A stretch of DNA of 64,000 bases, from the NCBI RefSeq assembly GCF_036248255.1, contig NZ_CP109178.1, positions 5,456,001 to 5,520,000 on the forward strand. Reading direction: 5' to 3'. Source of the stretch: Streptomyces sp. NBC_01717 (GTDB lineage: Bacteria > Actinomycetota > Actinomycetes > Streptomycetales > Streptomycetaceae). Both the position numbers and the translations under genes were made by a program. Below are positions 51,484 to 60,651 of the stretch, piece by piece (the stretch's first letter is position 1; each line of letters starts with the position of its first letter). A model generated the notes under the pieces. That model was given only the letters and a program-made list of their open reading frames with translations. It did no database searches and was not told the origin of the DNA.

Positions 51484-53715
51484 GTGGCCACATTCCTCTA
51501 CAAACTCGGACGGTTCGCCTTCCGGCGCCGCCGCTATGTCGCCCTCGTCTGGGTGGCGCTGCTGGCGCTCGCCGGATTCGGCGCGGCCTCCGCGTCCACT
51601 GCCACCTCCAGCTCCTTCTCCATTCCGGGTACGGAGGCACAGAAGGCCTTCGACCTGCTGGAACAGCGCTTCCCCGCCGCCAGCGCCGACGGCGCGACCG
51701 CACGGGTCGTCTTCAAGGCGCCCGACGGCGAGAAGATGACGGACCCGGCCAACAAGGCCGAGGTGCGCAAGGTCGCGGACGAGCTGAAGTCCGGCTCGGA
51801 CCAGATCGCCTCGGTGACCGACCCGTACACGGGCAAGGCCGTCAGCAAGGACGGTTCCACCGCGTACGTCTCCGTCTCCTACAAGGTCAGCTCGATGGAG
51901 CTGACCGACGCGACACGGGACGACCTCCAGGACACGGGCAAGGCGGCGCAGCAGAGCGGGCTCACCGTGGAGATCGGCGGTGACGCGCTCCAGGTGATGC
52001 CGGAGACCGGTGCCACCGAGATCATCGGTGTGGCGATCGCGGCGGTCGTGCTGGTCATCACCTTCGGGTCGCTGATCGCGGCCGGGCTGCCGCTGCTGAC
52101 CGCGCTCATCGGCGTCGGCATCGGCGTCTCGACGATCACGGCGCTGGCGAACGTGCTCGACCTGGGCTCCACCACCTCCACCCTCGCGATGATGATCGGC
52201 CTCGCGGTCGGCATCGACTACGCGCTCTTCATCGTCTCCCGCTACCGCGCCGAGCTGGCCGAGGGCCGCGAGCGCGAGGAAGCGGCGGGGCGGGCGGTCG
52301 GTACGGCCGGTTCCGCGGTCGTCTTCGCCGGTCTCACCGTGGTCATCGCCCTGGTCGGCCTGGCTGTCGTCAACATCCCGATGCTGTCGAAGATGGGCTT
52401 CGCCGCGGCCGGTACGGTCGCCATCGCCGTCCTGATCGCGCTGACCCTGGTCCCGGCGATGATGGGCTTCGCGGGCAAGCGGGTGATGGGACGCAAGGCA
52501 CGCAAGGCCGCCGAGGCGGAGATCAAGACGGAGCCGAAGCCGAACATGGGCACCCGGTGGGCGCGGTTCGTGCTGCGCAAGCCGGTGTGGGTGCTGTTGG
52601 TCGGAGTCATCGGCCTCGGGACCATCGCCGTGCCGGCCGCCTCCCTGGAGATGGGCCTGCCCGACGACGGCTCCCAGCCCACCAGCACCACTCAGCGCCG
52701 CGCCTACGACCTGCTCTCCGACGGCTTCGGCCCCGGCTTCAACGGTCCCCTGATGGTCGTCGTGGACACGGCGAACAGCTCGGACGGCAGGACCGCGGTC
52801 AACCGCGTCACCGACGAAATCTCCGGTATCCCGCACGTCGTCGCCGTCTCCCCGGCCACCTTCAACAAGGCCGGCGACACCGCGATGATCACCGTCGTCC
52901 CCAAGGACCGGCCGAGCTCCGCCGAGACGGAGAACGTGGTCCACGCGATCCGTGACGCGGGCACGGACATCAAGTCCGACACCGGCGCCGAGGTCCTGGT
53001 CACCGGTTCCACGGCGATGAACATCGACTTCTCGCAGAAGATGAACGACGCGCTGCTGCCGTATCTGGCGCTCGTCGTCGGTCTGGCGTTCCTGCTCCTG
53101 ATGGTGGTCTTCCGGTCGGTGCTGGTGCCGCTGAAGGCGGCCCTCGGCTTCCTGCTCTCGGTCGTCGCTGCCCTGGGTGCGGTCGTCGCGGTCTTCCAGT
53201 GGGGCTGGCTCGGCTCGCTCTTCGGTGTCGAACAGACCGGCCCGATCATGTCCATGATGCCGATCTTCATGGTGGGTGTCGTCTTCGGCCTCGCCATGGA
53301 CTACGAGGTCTTCCTCGTCACCCGGATGCGCGAGGCGTACGTCCACGGGGAGAAGCCCCCGCAGGCGATCGTCACCGGCTTCCGGCACGGCGCCCGCGTC
53401 GTCACCGCCGCGGCCGTGATCATGATGGCGGTCTTCGCCGGGTTCATCGGATCCAGCGAGTCGATGATCAAGATGATCGGCTTCTCGCTCGCCATCGCGG
53501 TCTTCTTCGACGCGTTCGTCGTCCGGATGGCGATCGTGCCTGCGGTCCTCGCCCTGCTCGGCAAGCGCGCCTGGTGGCTGCCGCGCTGGCTGGACCGGCT
53601 GCTGCCCAACGTCGACGTGGAGGGTGAGAGGCTGCGCAAGCAGCTCGGCGAGACGCCGTCCGACGGCGAGGGCCACGGTGACGCCCAGGGTGAGCGCGAG
53701 CTGACCCGGGTCTGA
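51484..53715 (+). CDS. MMPL family RND transporter
   Basis: 743 aa from GTG 51484. It has the two-half RND layout: TM1 (YVALVWVALLALAGFGAA), a periplasmic loop (about 40-170), TM2-6, a second loop and TM7-12. The proton-relay motifs are GLAVGIDYALFIVSRYRAEL and VFGLAMDYEVFLVTRMREAY, with Asp-Tyr in each. ATSSSFSIPGTEAQKAFDLL starts the first loop. MmpL proteins export lipids, siderophores or antibiotics. There is no adjacent biosynthetic gene to name the cargo. Confidence 0.93.
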   Translation: MATFLYKLGRFAFRRRRYVALVWVALLALAGFGAASASTATSSSFSIPGTEAQKAFDLLEQRFPAASADGATARVVFKAPDGEKMTDPANKAEVRKVADELKSGSDQIASVTDPYTGKAVSKDGSTAYVSVSYKVSSMELTDATRDDLQDTGKAAQQSGLTVEIGGDALQVMPETGATEIIGVAIAAVVLVITFGSLIAAGLPLLTALIGVGIGVSTITALANVLDLGSTTSTLAMMIGLAVGIDYALFIVSRYRAELAEGREREEAAGRAVGTAGSAVVFAGLTVVIALVGLAVVNIPMLSKMGFAAAGTVAIAVLIALTLVPAMMGFAGKRVMGRKARKAAEAEIKTEPKPNMGTRWARFVLRKPVWVLLVGVIGLGTIAVPAASLEMGLPDDGSQPTSTTQRRAYDLLSDGFGPGFNGPLMVVVDTANSSDGRTAVNRVTDEISGIPHVVAVSPATFNKAGDTAMITVVPKDRPSSAETENVVHAIRDAGTDIKSDTGAEVLVTGSTAMNIDFSQKMNDALLPYLALVVGLAFLLLMVVFRSVLVPLKAALGFLLSVVAALGAVVAVFQWGWLGSLFGVEQTGPIMSMMPIFMVGVVFGLAMDYEVFLVTRMREAYVHGEKPPQAIVTGFRHGARVVTAAAVIMMAVFAGFIGSSESMIKMIGFSLAIAVFFDAFVVRMAIVPAVLALLGKRAWWLPRWLDRLLPNVDVEGERLRKQLGETPSDGEGHGDAQGERELTRV

Positions 53716-53820
53716 TTGCCGGGGGGGGGCAACCCCCTGAGAGCCCCGGGGCCCGCGTCTGAGCGGAGCGCGGCCCCGGACTGCACCGGTTACCTGTGGG
53801 GACGGGGGACCGGGGCGACG

Positions 53821-53853
53821 ATGAGCCCCCGTGCGAGCGGCACGGGGGCTCAT
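53821..53853. terminator. bidirectional terminator between MMPL and SsgA-like genes
   Basis: ATGAGCCCCCGTGC pairs perfectly with GCACGGGGGCTCAT (14 bp, 5-base loop). The genes on both sides converge on it. Confidence 0.85.
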
Positions 53854-53861
53854 TCATGCCG

Positions 53862-54227
53862 TCACGCCCGGGCCGTCACCGCCTGCGCGGCCTCGGGACT
53901 GGTCTCGTCGTGGATGCGGTGCAGGAAGCGGATCATCGACGCGTTGTCGAACTGGACCACCTCGACACCGTCCGTCGAGTGCTTCTCCACCACCAGCTGT
54001 GCCCGGCCCAACGGCCATATCCGGATGGCGCCGCTCCTTGCCGGGGAGCGCATCCCGCCTTCCAGCAGATCGCGGCCGAAGGCCCAGTCGGTGCCGCCGG
54101 GGAAGGCGACATGGACGGTTCGCGGGTCGGAGCCGGCGTCGTACCGCAGGTCGACGGGGACTGTGAAGGTGTCGGTGGCCTCGGTGATGAGCCGGGCTTC
54201 GGTGTGCTCTTCGATCACGGGGGACAT
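53862..54227 (-). CDS. SsgA family sporulation/cell-division regulator
   Basis: 121 aa from ATG 54227, with AGGAG upstream. The SALP pattern is FTVPVDLRYDAGSDPRTVHVAFPGGTDWAFGRDLL, then GAIRIWPLGRAQLVVEKHS and DNASMIRFLHRIHD. SsgA-like proteins position septa and control spore wall and chromosome segregation in sporulating streptomycetes; which of SsgA-G this is cannot be said from length alone. The upstream region is A+T-rich (TATTTATTC, ATATTTT), a likely promoter. It is monocistronic. Confidence 0.9.
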   Translation of the reverse strand: MSPVIEEHTEARLITEATDTFTVPVDLRYDAGSDPRTVHVAFPGGTDWAFGRDLLEGGMRSPARSGAIRIWPLGRAQLVVEKHSTDGVEVVQFDNASMIRFLHRIHDETSPEAAQAVTARA

Positions 54228-54279
54228 GGCCGACTCCTCCTATTTATTCACTCCTGCCCTCTAATGTCCCATATTTTGG

Positions 54280-54315
54280 CCGGTTGGCACGACGAGACCG
54301 GTTGGCGCGACGAGG
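54280..54315. repeat. 18-bp tandem duplication upstream of cbiM
   Basis: CCGGTTGGCACGACGAGA (54280-54297) is followed directly by CCGGTTGGCGCGACGAGG (54298-54315), 16 of 18 identical. It lies between the SsgA-like start and the Nur-like box. Confidence 0.8.
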
Positions 54316-54356
54316 GCGCCGGGCGGCCGGGGCGCACAGCTGTGAGGTATGCGCTC

Positions 54357-54387
54357 TTGCGAATGGTTCGCAACAAGGCCCTATCAT
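54357..54387 (+). promoter_or_regulatory. Nur-box-like operator over the cbiM promoter
   Basis: TTGCGAATGGTTCGCAA (54357-54373) is a 7-base inverted repeat with a 3-base spacer and fits the tGCnn-N5-nnGCA pattern of the nickel regulator Nur. TTGCGA also serves as a possible -35 with TATCAT (54382-54387) as -10 after 19 bases, so a bound repressor would block the polymerase. Confidence 0.6.
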
Positions 54388-54436
54388 TGAGAGGTTCATG
54401 ACCCCGCGCAGCGAAGCAGGAAGCGGAGCCTCCTCC

Positions 54437-55486
54437 ATGCATGTACCCGACGGATTCATCAACGCACCCGTCTCCGCCGCCGCCGGTGTCGTCGCCGCGG
54501 GTGCCGTTGCGGTCAGTCTGCGGGGTGCCCGCCGCGAGCTCGATGAGCGCACCGCGCCGCTCGCGGGTCTTGTCGCCGCCTTCATCTTCGCCGTGCAGAT
54601 GCTGAACTTCCCGGTGGCCGCAGGTACCAGCGGCCATCTCCTGGGCGGAGCGCTGGCCGCGATCCTGGTCGGTCCTTATACCGGGGTGCTCTGCATATCC
54701 GTCGTCCTGCTCATGCAGGGCATCCTCTTCGCGGACGGCGGGCTCACCGCGCTGGGCGTCAACGTCCTCGACATGGGCATCACGACCACCGTCGTCGCGT
54801 ACGCCCTCTTCCGCGGACTGGTCGGTGTGCTGCCGCGGACCCGTCGCTCCATGACGGTCGCGTCGTTCGTCGCCGCGCTGGTGTCCGTACCGGCCGCGGC
54901 GGTCGTCTTCACGCTGATCTACTGGATCGGCGGTACCACCGACATCGCGATCGGCAAGGTCTTCACCGCCATGGTCGGCGTACACGTCCTGATCGGGATC
55001 GGTGAGGCCCTGATCACGGCGCTGACCGTCGGCGCCGTGATCGCCGTCCGCCCCGACCTGGTGCACGGCGCCCGGGGACTGACCGCACCGCTCAAGCTCC
55101 GGGTCGGCGGCGAACTCGTCGACGCGCCGGCACGCGAGACCGCCCCCGTCGCCGGCCGGTCGACGCGCAAGGTCTGGGCCACCGGCCTGGTCACCGCCCT
55201 CGTCCTCGCGGGCTTCGTCTCCTTCTACGCCTCGGCCAGCCCGGACGGCCTGGAGAAGGTCGCCGCCGACCAGGGCATCGACGAGAAGACCGAGCCGCAT
55301 GCGTCCAAGGACTCCCCGCTCGCCGACTACGGCGTCCGGGACATCTCCGACGCCCGGATCTCCGGCGGCCTCGCCGGAGTGATCGGGGTCGGCGCCACGG
55401 TCGTGGCCGGCAGCGGGGTCTTCTGGGCCGTGCGCCGCCGCCGTACGCCGGACGCACTCGACGCGCGCACCCGGGAAACCGTCTGA
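54437..55486 (+). CDS. cbiM: ECF transporter substrate-binding subunit, CbiM-CbiN fusion (Ni/Co)
   Basis: 349 aa from ATG 54437. This start places His at position 2 (MHVPDGFI), which CbiM/NikM need for metal binding; an in-frame ATG at 54398 would bury it. The CbiM core has about seven helices with AGTSGHLLGGALAAILVGPYTGVLCIS and FADGGLTALGVNVLDMG. After a linker the C-terminus carries a CbiN-like part with two helices and the loop ASPDGLEKVAAD. It imports Co2+ or Ni2+. The Nur-like site upstream points to nickel. Confidence 0.9.
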   Translation: MHVPDGFINAPVSAAAGVVAAGAVAVSLRGARRELDERTAPLAGLVAAFIFAVQMLNFPVAAGTSGHLLGGALAAILVGPYTGVLCISVVLLMQGILFADGGLTALGVNVLDMGITTTVVAYALFRGLVGVLPRTRRSMTVASFVAALVSVPAAAVVFTLIYWIGGTTDIAIGKVFTAMVGVHVLIGIGEALITALTVGAVIAVRPDLVHGARGLTAPLKLRVGGELVDAPARETAPVAGRSTRKVWATGLVTALVLAGFVSFYASASPDGLEKVAADQGIDEKTEPHASKDSPLADYGVRDISDARISGGLAGVIGVGATVVAGSGVFWAVRRRRTPDALDARTRETV

Positions 55487-56247
55487 TGGGCGCCGGGCAC
55501 GCCCACAAGCTCTACCGCCACGGGCACTCGCCGGTCCATGATCTGCCGCCGCACTGCAAGCTGGCCGCCGTCTTCTGCTTCGTGGTGGTCGTCGTCTCGA
55601 CGCCGCGCGAGGCGGTCTGGGCGTTCGCGCTGTACGCGGCGCTGATCGCCGCGGTCGCCGTGCTCGCCCGGATCCCGGCCGGGTTCCTCCTCAAGCGGCT
55701 GCTCATCGAGGTGCCGTTCGTCGCGTTCGCGCTGCTGATGCCGTTCGTGGTGCCGGGCGAGCAGACCGAACTCCTCGGTGTCCCGGTCAGCGTCCCCGGC
55801 CTCTGGGGCGCCTGGAACGTGCTGGCCAAGGGCACCCTGGGCGTCGCCGCCTCGGTGCTGCTGGCCTCCACCACCGAGCTGCGCTCCCTGCTGCTCGGCC
55901 TCCAGCGGCTCAAGCTGCCGCCGCTGCTCGTCCAGATCGCCTCGTTCATGATCCGGTACGGGGACGTGGTCACCGACGAGATGCGGCGCATGTCGATCGC
56001 CCGCCGTTCCCGGGGCTTCGAGGCGCGCGGCCTGCGGCAGTGGGGGGTTCTCGCCGCATCGGCGGGTGCCCTCTTCATCCGCTCCTACGAACGCGGCGAA
56101 CGGGTCCATCTCGCCATGGTCAGTCGCGGCTACACCGGCTCGATGCCGGTCATCGACGAAGTGTCGGCGTCCCGTGCCCAGTGGGCGTACGCCTCGGCAC
56201 TCCCCGTCCTCGCCCTCGTCGTCTGTCTGCTGGGATGGACCCTATGA
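55486..56247 (+). CDS. cbiQ: ECF transporter T component CbiQ
   Basis: 253 aa from ATG 55486; the start shares a base with the previous stop (TGATG). It has five or six helices (AAVFCFVVVVVSTP, AVWAFALYAALIAAVAVLA and so on) and the cytoplasmic coupling motifs with Ala-Arg-Gly, read as MRRMSIARRSRGFEARG and SYERGERVHLAMVSRGYTG. It joins the S component to the ATPase. Several histidines at its N-terminus (GHAHKLYRHGHSPVHD) may bind the metal. Confidence 0.93.
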   Translation: MGAGHAHKLYRHGHSPVHDLPPHCKLAAVFCFVVVVVSTPREAVWAFALYAALIAAVAVLARIPAGFLLKRLLIEVPFVAFALLMPFVVPGEQTELLGVPVSVPGLWGAWNVLAKGTLGVAASVLLASTTELRSLLLGLQRLKLPPLLVQIASFMIRYGDVVTDEMRRMSIARRSRGFEARGLRQWGVLAASAGALFIRSYERGERVHLAMVSRGYTGSMPVIDEVSASRAQWAYASALPVLALVVCLLGWTL

Positions 56248-57011
56248 GCATGTCACCGACGCCCCCCGCCTCCCTCGAGGTCAGCGGCCTCGCCTACGCC
56301 TACCCCGACGGCCACCAGGCGCTCTTCGGCGTCGATCTGACCGTCGCCCGCGGCGAGCGCGTCGCCCTGCTCGGCCCGAACGGCGCCGGCAAGACCACCC
56401 TCGTCCTCCACCTCAACGGCATCCTCGACGCGGGCGCGGGCACCGTCCGGGTCGCCGGTCTCCCGGTGGAGAAGCGCAACCTCGCCGAGATCCGCCGCCG
56501 CGTCGGCATCGTCTTCCAGGACCCCGACGACCAGCTCTTCATGCCGACCGTCCGGGAGGACGTCGCTTTCGGGCCCGCCGCCTCAGGGCTGCGCGGCGCC
56601 GAGCTGGAGGAGCGGGTCGTCGAGGCTCTGAAGCAGGTCGGCATGGAGGGGTACGCGGACCGGCCCCCGCATCACCTCTCCTTCGGCCAGCGCCGCCGGG
56701 TCGCCGTCGCCACCGTGCTCGCGATGCGGCCGGAGATCCTCGTCCTGGACGAGCCGTCGTCCAACCTGGACCCCGCGTCGAGGCGTGAACTCGCCGACAT
56801 CCTGCGGTCGCTGGACGTCACCGTGCTGATGGTCACGCATGACCTGCCGTATGCCCTGGAGCTCTGCCCGCGCGCCGTCATCCTCAGCGACGGTGTCATC
56901 GCCGCCGACGACCGTACGCATGACCTGCTGTGCGACGAGGAGCTGATGCGCGCCCACCGTCTGGAGCTGCCGTTCGGATTCGACCCCCGCTCCGTGACCA
57001 TGGGCGCGTGA
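56244..57011 (+). CDS. cbiO: ECF transporter ATPase CbiO
   Basis: 255 aa from ATG 56244 (ATGA overlap). The ATP-binding motifs are Walker A GPNGAGKTT, Q-loop VFQDPDDQLFMPTVREDVAFGP, signature LSFGQRRRVAVA, Walker B ILVLDEPSSNLDP and the H-loop MVTHDLPYALELC. It powers cobalt or nickel uptake with the two preceding membrane proteins. No fourth subunit is visible, which fits the M-N fusion. Its stop is followed by about 110 bp before the next gene. Confidence 0.94.
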   Translation: MSMSPTPPASLEVSGLAYAYPDGHQALFGVDLTVARGERVALLGPNGAGKTTLVLHLNGILDAGAGTVRVAGLPVEKRNLAEIRRRVGIVFQDPDDQLFMPTVREDVAFGPAASGLRGAELEERVVEALKQVGMEGYADRPPHHLSFGQRRRVAVATVLAMRPEILVLDEPSSNLDPASRRELADILRSLDVTVLMVTHDLPYALELCPRAVILSDGVIAADDRTHDLLCDEELMRAHRLELPFGFDPRSVTMGA

Positions 57012-57124
57012 CCGGCGGGGGACGCGCGGCCGCCCCGGTCGTGCCGGGATGAACGTCACCCGCGGTACCGCTCACCTGCGGCGCCGTGCACCATGGGGGG
57101 ATGAGCGGGAGTGCAGGAGCAGGC

Positions 57125-58288
57125 GTGGACGTACGGGGCACGGTGGCGGCCGGATTCGAACCGGTCAGGGACGCCTTCATCCGTAACTTCGAGCACCGCG
57201 GCGAGCGGGGGGCCGCGGTCGCCGTCTACCGGGACGGGCGCAAGGTCGTCGATCTCTGGGCCGGTACGAGGGACGTGGACGGCGCGGAGCCGTGGGCCGT
57301 CGACACCGTGCAGATCGTCCGCTCGGCGGGCAAGGGCATCGCCGCCGCCGTACCGCTGCTGCTGCACCAGCGCGGCCAGGTGGACCTGGACGCACCGGTC
57401 GGCACGTACTGGCCCGAGTTCAAGACGGCCGGCAAGGAACGCGTCCTCGTACGCCACCTCCTCGCCCACCGGGCCGGGGTCCCCGCCCTCGACCGGCCGT
57501 TGACGCCGCAGGAGGCCGCCGACGGGATATCCGGGCCGCTGGCCGTCGCCGCGCAGTGCCCGCAGTGGGAGCCGGGCACCGCGCACGGCTACCACGCGCA
57601 GACGTACAGCTGGCTCGTCGGCGAACTGGTGCGCAGGGTCACCGGGCGCACCGTGGGCCGCTGGGTCGCCGAGGAGATCGCCCGCCCGCTCGGCCTGGAC
57701 TTCTGGTTCGGGCTGCCGGCGGAGGAGGCGCACCGGGTGGGCCGGATCGGACCGGTCGAGCCGCCCGCCCTCCAGGACAACGGCGGCGCACTGCGGCTGC
57801 GCCCCAAGCGGTCGGTCACGGAGGCCTACCGCGACCCGGAGTCGCTGACCCGTCGCGCGTTCGGCGCGATAGACCCGCTGCCCGACGAGAACGACCCCGC
57901 CTACCGGGCGGCCGAACTCCCCGCCTCCAACGGCACCGCGACCGCCCGCGCCCTGGCCCGGTGCTATGCCGCGATGATCGGACCGGTCGACGGCCACCGG
58001 CTGTTCGCTCCGGCCACCCTCACCCTGGCCCGCACCGAGGAGTCCGCGGGCCCGGACCGGGTGCTCGTCGTGAACACCCGCTTCGGCCTCGGCTACATGC
58101 TGCACGGCCCGGCCGCCCCGCTCCTCGCCCCCGGCTCCTTCGGCCACCCGGGCCGCGGCGGCTCGCTCGGCTTCGCCGACCCCGAATCGGGCATCGCGCT
58201 CGGCTATGTGACGAACGGTCTGCAGAGGGGAGTCACCGCCGATCCCCGTGCCCAGGCCCTGGTCAGAGCAGTACGGTCGGCGCTATGA
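57125..58288 (+). CDS. serine hydrolase, beta-lactamase/esterase fold
   Basis: 387 aa from GTG 57125, with AGGAG at the right distance; starts at 57086 and 57101 are possible. It has the class C-type Ser67-Ala-Gly-Lys70 motif (SxxK) and the later tyrosine in GYHAQTYSWLVGELVRRVTG, with LLAHRAGVPALD between. GHPGRGGSLGFADPESG is the KTG-like third motif (HxG type), as in EstB-like esterases. No signal peptide is visible, so it acts in the cytoplasm. Its stop overlaps the SDR gene. Confidence 0.9.
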   Translation: MDVRGTVAAGFEPVRDAFIRNFEHRGERGAAVAVYRDGRKVVDLWAGTRDVDGAEPWAVDTVQIVRSAGKGIAAAVPLLLHQRGQVDLDAPVGTYWPEFKTAGKERVLVRHLLAHRAGVPALDRPLTPQEAADGISGPLAVAAQCPQWEPGTAHGYHAQTYSWLVGELVRRVTGRTVGRWVAEEIARPLGLDFWFGLPAEEAHRVGRIGPVEPPALQDNGGALRLRPKRSVTEAYRDPESLTRRAFGAIDPLPDENDPAYRAAELPASNGTATARALARCYAAMIGPVDGHRLFAPATLTLARTEESAGPDRVLVVNTRFGLGYMLHGPAAPLLAPGSFGHPGRGGSLGFADPESGIALGYVTNGLQRGVTADPRAQALVRAVRSAL

Positions 58289-59079
58289 CTCCTACCGGTG
58301 ATTCCAGGTTCGACGGATACGGCGTACTCATCACGGGCGCGGGACAGGGCATCGGCGCGGCCACGGCCCGCCGGCTGGCCGGCGAGGGCGCGCGCGTCCT
58401 GGTGACCGATCTGGACGGTGACCGCGCCGAGCAGACGGCGGCGGCGATACGGAAGACGGGCGCCACCGCCGAGTCGCTGCCCTGCGACGTGGGCGACCGG
58501 GCGGCGGTCGAGGCTGCGGTGGCCCGCGCGGTCGAGGCGTTCGGCACGCTCGACGTGCTGGTCAACAACGCCTACCGCTGCACCCCCGACACCCCGCTCT
58601 TCGAGGACGAGCCCGACGACGTCTGGCAGGGCGACCTGGACGCCACGCTCACCGGCCCGTACCGCTGCTCGCGCGCCGCTCTGCCGCATCTGGTGGCGTC
58701 GGGGAGGGGCGCGATCGTCAACATCGGCTCGGTCAACGGCGAGCAGGACTTCGGCAACCACGCCTACAGCGCCGCCAAGGCCGGACTGGGCAGTCTGACC
58801 CGTACGCTCGCCGGCCACGCCGGTCCGCGCGGGGTCCGGGTCAACCTGGTGGCGCCCGGCACGATCCGAACGGACGCCTGGGCCGGACGTGACCTCGAGC
58901 TGGACCGGGTGAGCGCGGTCTACCCGCTGGGCCGGGTCGGCGAACCGGACGACATCGCGGCCGCGGTCGCCTTCCTCGCCTCCCGCGACGCGGCCTGGAT
59001 CACGGGTACGACGCTGCGGGTGGACGGCGGCCTGCTCGCTGTGAACACAGGCTTCCGGAGGGCGATCGCGGAGGACTGA
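58285..59079 (+). CDS. short-chain dehydrogenase/reductase
   Basis: 264 aa from ATG 58285 (ATGA overlap). It is a classical SDR: VLITGAGQGIGAATARRLA, the DVGDRAAVEAAVARAVEAFGTLDVLVNNAY acidic turn and NNA motif, NIGSVNGEQDFGNHAYSAAK with the Ser and Tyr-x3-Lys, and APGTIRTDAW. The end reads GTTLRVDGG. It is coupled to the serine hydrolase, so the two may share a pathway, but the substrate is not evident. Confidence 0.92.
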   Translation: MTPTGDSRFDGYGVLITGAGQGIGAATARRLAGEGARVLVTDLDGDRAEQTAAAIRKTGATAESLPCDVGDRAAVEAAVARAVEAFGTLDVLVNNAYRCTPDTPLFEDEPDDVWQGDLDATLTGPYRCSRAALPHLVASGRGAIVNIGSVNGEQDFGNHAYSAAKAGLGSLTRTLAGHAGPRGVRVNLVAPGTIRTDAWAGRDLELDRVSAVYPLGRVGEPDDIAAAVAFLASRDAAWITGTTLRVDGGLLAVNTGFRRAIAED

Positions 59080-59116
59080 GCCGGGTGGCCGCCGCCGGGC
59101 GGCATGCCTCTCGCGT

Positions 59117-59153
59117 ACGGACGTGACAGGTGATCCTCGGGTGTCACGTCCGT
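59117..59153. terminator. terminator between SDR and EamA genes
   Basis: ACGGACGTGACA (59117-59128) and TGTCACGTCCGT (59142-59153) form a perfect 12-bp stem with a 13-base loop between convergent genes. Confidence 0.75.
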
Positions 59154-59206
59154 TCACGGCACGTCCGCTGCCGTCCGGGACCGTCGCCGCGCGCGGGACG
59201 GCGTGC

Positions 59207-60058
59207 TCAACTCGTGTGCAGCATCAGCCCGATCCCGATGACCATCAGCCCGGCCGCCGCGATGCGCGGTGCGCCGAACCGCTCCTTGAAGAACACCGAC
59301 CCTATCGCCGCGCCCACGATGATCGACGATTCGCGCAGGGCTGCGATCGGGGCCAGCGGGGCCTTCGTCTGCGCCCACAGGACCAGCCCGTACGCGACCA
59401 CCGACAGGGCCGCGCCCAGCAGCCCCCGTGCCGCGAACGGCCTGAGCTGGGCGGCCAGTTGTCCGCGGCGGCGGCAGAGCGTGTACGCCGGGACGGCGAG
59501 CCCCTCCAGGATCATCAGCCAGGCGATGTAGCCGAGCGAGGTGCCGGAGGCCCGGACCCCCACTCCGTCGACGGTCGTGTAGCCGGCGATCGCCAGACCC
59601 GTTGCCAGCGCCGCGGTGATCGCGGGCCAGTGCGGGCGGGCCTGCGAGCCCCGGATGCCCCAGAGCGCGACGCCGACGAGCCCGGCGCAGGCGACCGCCA
59701 CCCCCGCCGTCGCCCAGCCGTCCGGCCGCTCGCCGACGAAGACAGCCGCGAGCACCGTCACCACCAGGGGCGCCGTGCCGCGTGCGATCGGGTACATCTG
59801 GCCGAAGTCGCCGAGCGTGAACGACCGCATCAGCAGCGCCATGTAGGCGACGTGCAGGACCGCCGAGACGACCAGATACGGCCACGCCTCCGCGGCCGGC
59901 AGCGGTACGAAGCAGGCGGTGACCGCGCCGAGCAGCGCCCCGCCCCCGGAGATCAGGGTGAAGGAGAGCAGTTGGTCCTTGATGGCGTGCGCGATCGCGT
60001 TCCAGCTGGCGTGCGTGATCGCCGCGGCCAGGACCGCGATCGCGACCAGCGGCGTCAC
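59207..60058 (-). CDS. EamA/DMT family transporter
   Basis: 283 aa from GTG 60058, which overlaps the upstream stop by three bases. Ten hydrophobic helices in two EamA repeats can be seen: LVAIAVLAAAITHASWNAIAHAIKDQ starts the first, and LGAALSVVAYGLVLWAQTKAPLAPIAALRESSIIVGAAIGSVFFKERFG closes the second. These are typical of drug/metabolite exporters of the DMT superfamily. The upstream YbaK gene is its partner in the operon. The substrate is unknown. Confidence 0.88.
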   Translation of the reverse strand: MTPLVAIAVLAAAITHASWNAIAHAIKDQLLSFTLISGGGALLGAVTACFVPLPAAEAWPYLVVSAVLHVAYMALLMRSFTLGDFGQMYPIARGTAPLVVTVLAAVFVGERPDGWATAGVAVACAGLVGVALWGIRGSQARPHWPAITAALATGLAIAGYTTVDGVGVRASGTSLGYIAWLMILEGLAVPAYTLCRRRGQLAAQLRPFAARGLLGAALSVVAYGLVLWAQTKAPLAPIAALRESSIIVGAAIGSVFFKERFGAPRIAAAGLMVIGIGLMLHTS

Positions 60059-60579
60059 TTCGCCTGCTCGCGCACGTCCACCACGGTGCCGCCGGCATGC
60101 CCGATGACCGTCTTGGGGTCGAGCGGGAAGACGGTGTACGGGGTGCCCGCCGCGGCCCACACCACGTCGTGGTCGAGCAGCCCGCGGTCGGCCAGCACCC
60201 GTGTCTTCGTACGGTGGCCGAAGGGCGGCACCCCGCCGATCGCGTATCCCGTGGTGTCCCGGACCAGGTCGGCCCCGGCGCGCTTGACCTTCCCGGCGCC
60301 CAGTTCCCGCCGCACGAGCTCCACGTCGACCCGTGACGAGCCGTCCATCAGGACCAGCACGGGCGCCCCGTCGGCCTCGAAGATCAGCGACTTGACGATG
60401 GCGCTGAGGTCGCAGCCGATCGCGGCGGCGGCCTCGGCCGCCGTACGGGTCGCCTCCGGGAAACGGCGGATCTCGACATCGAGGCCCAGCTCGCGCAGGG
60501 CTTCGGCGAATCGGGGGTGGGCTTCGGCTGCGGCCTCAGGAGCTGGGGTGACGGGAGCCGTGGCGTCGGGAGTACTCAT
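60055..60579 (-). CDS. YbaK/EbsC-type aminoacyl-tRNA deacylase-like protein
   Basis: 174 aa from ATG 60579; a GTG at 60612 is also in frame. The YbaK domain reads FAEALRELGLDVEIRRFPEATRTAAEAAAAIGCDLSAIVKSLIFEADGAPVLVLM, then GYAIGGVPPFGHRTKTRVLADRGLL and the C-terminal YTVFPLDPKTVIGHAGGTVVDV. Members hydrolyse mischarged aminoacyl-tRNAs, such as Cys-tRNA(Pro). The conserved catalytic Lys is in IVKSLIF. Translation is coupled to the EamA gene. Confidence 0.9.
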   Translation of the reverse strand: MSTPDATAPVTPAPEAAAEAHPRFAEALRELGLDVEIRRFPEATRTAAEAAAAIGCDLSAIVKSLIFEADGAPVLVLMDGSSRVDVELVRRELGAGKVKRAGADLVRDTTGYAIGGVPPFGHRTKTRVLADRGLLDHDVVWAAAGTPYTVFPLDPKTVIGHAGGTVVDVREQAK

Positions 60580-60651
60580 GCCCCGCACGCTAGCGGCCGT
60601 CCAGCGGGGCACGCGATTCTGTTTCGGCCACCGGACCCCGGTCGGAGCAGA

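Noticed and set aside
54228..54436. Cobalamin riboswitch upstream of cbiM
   Set aside because: No B12-box-like segment or extended leader structure was found; the short leader and Nur-like site fit better.
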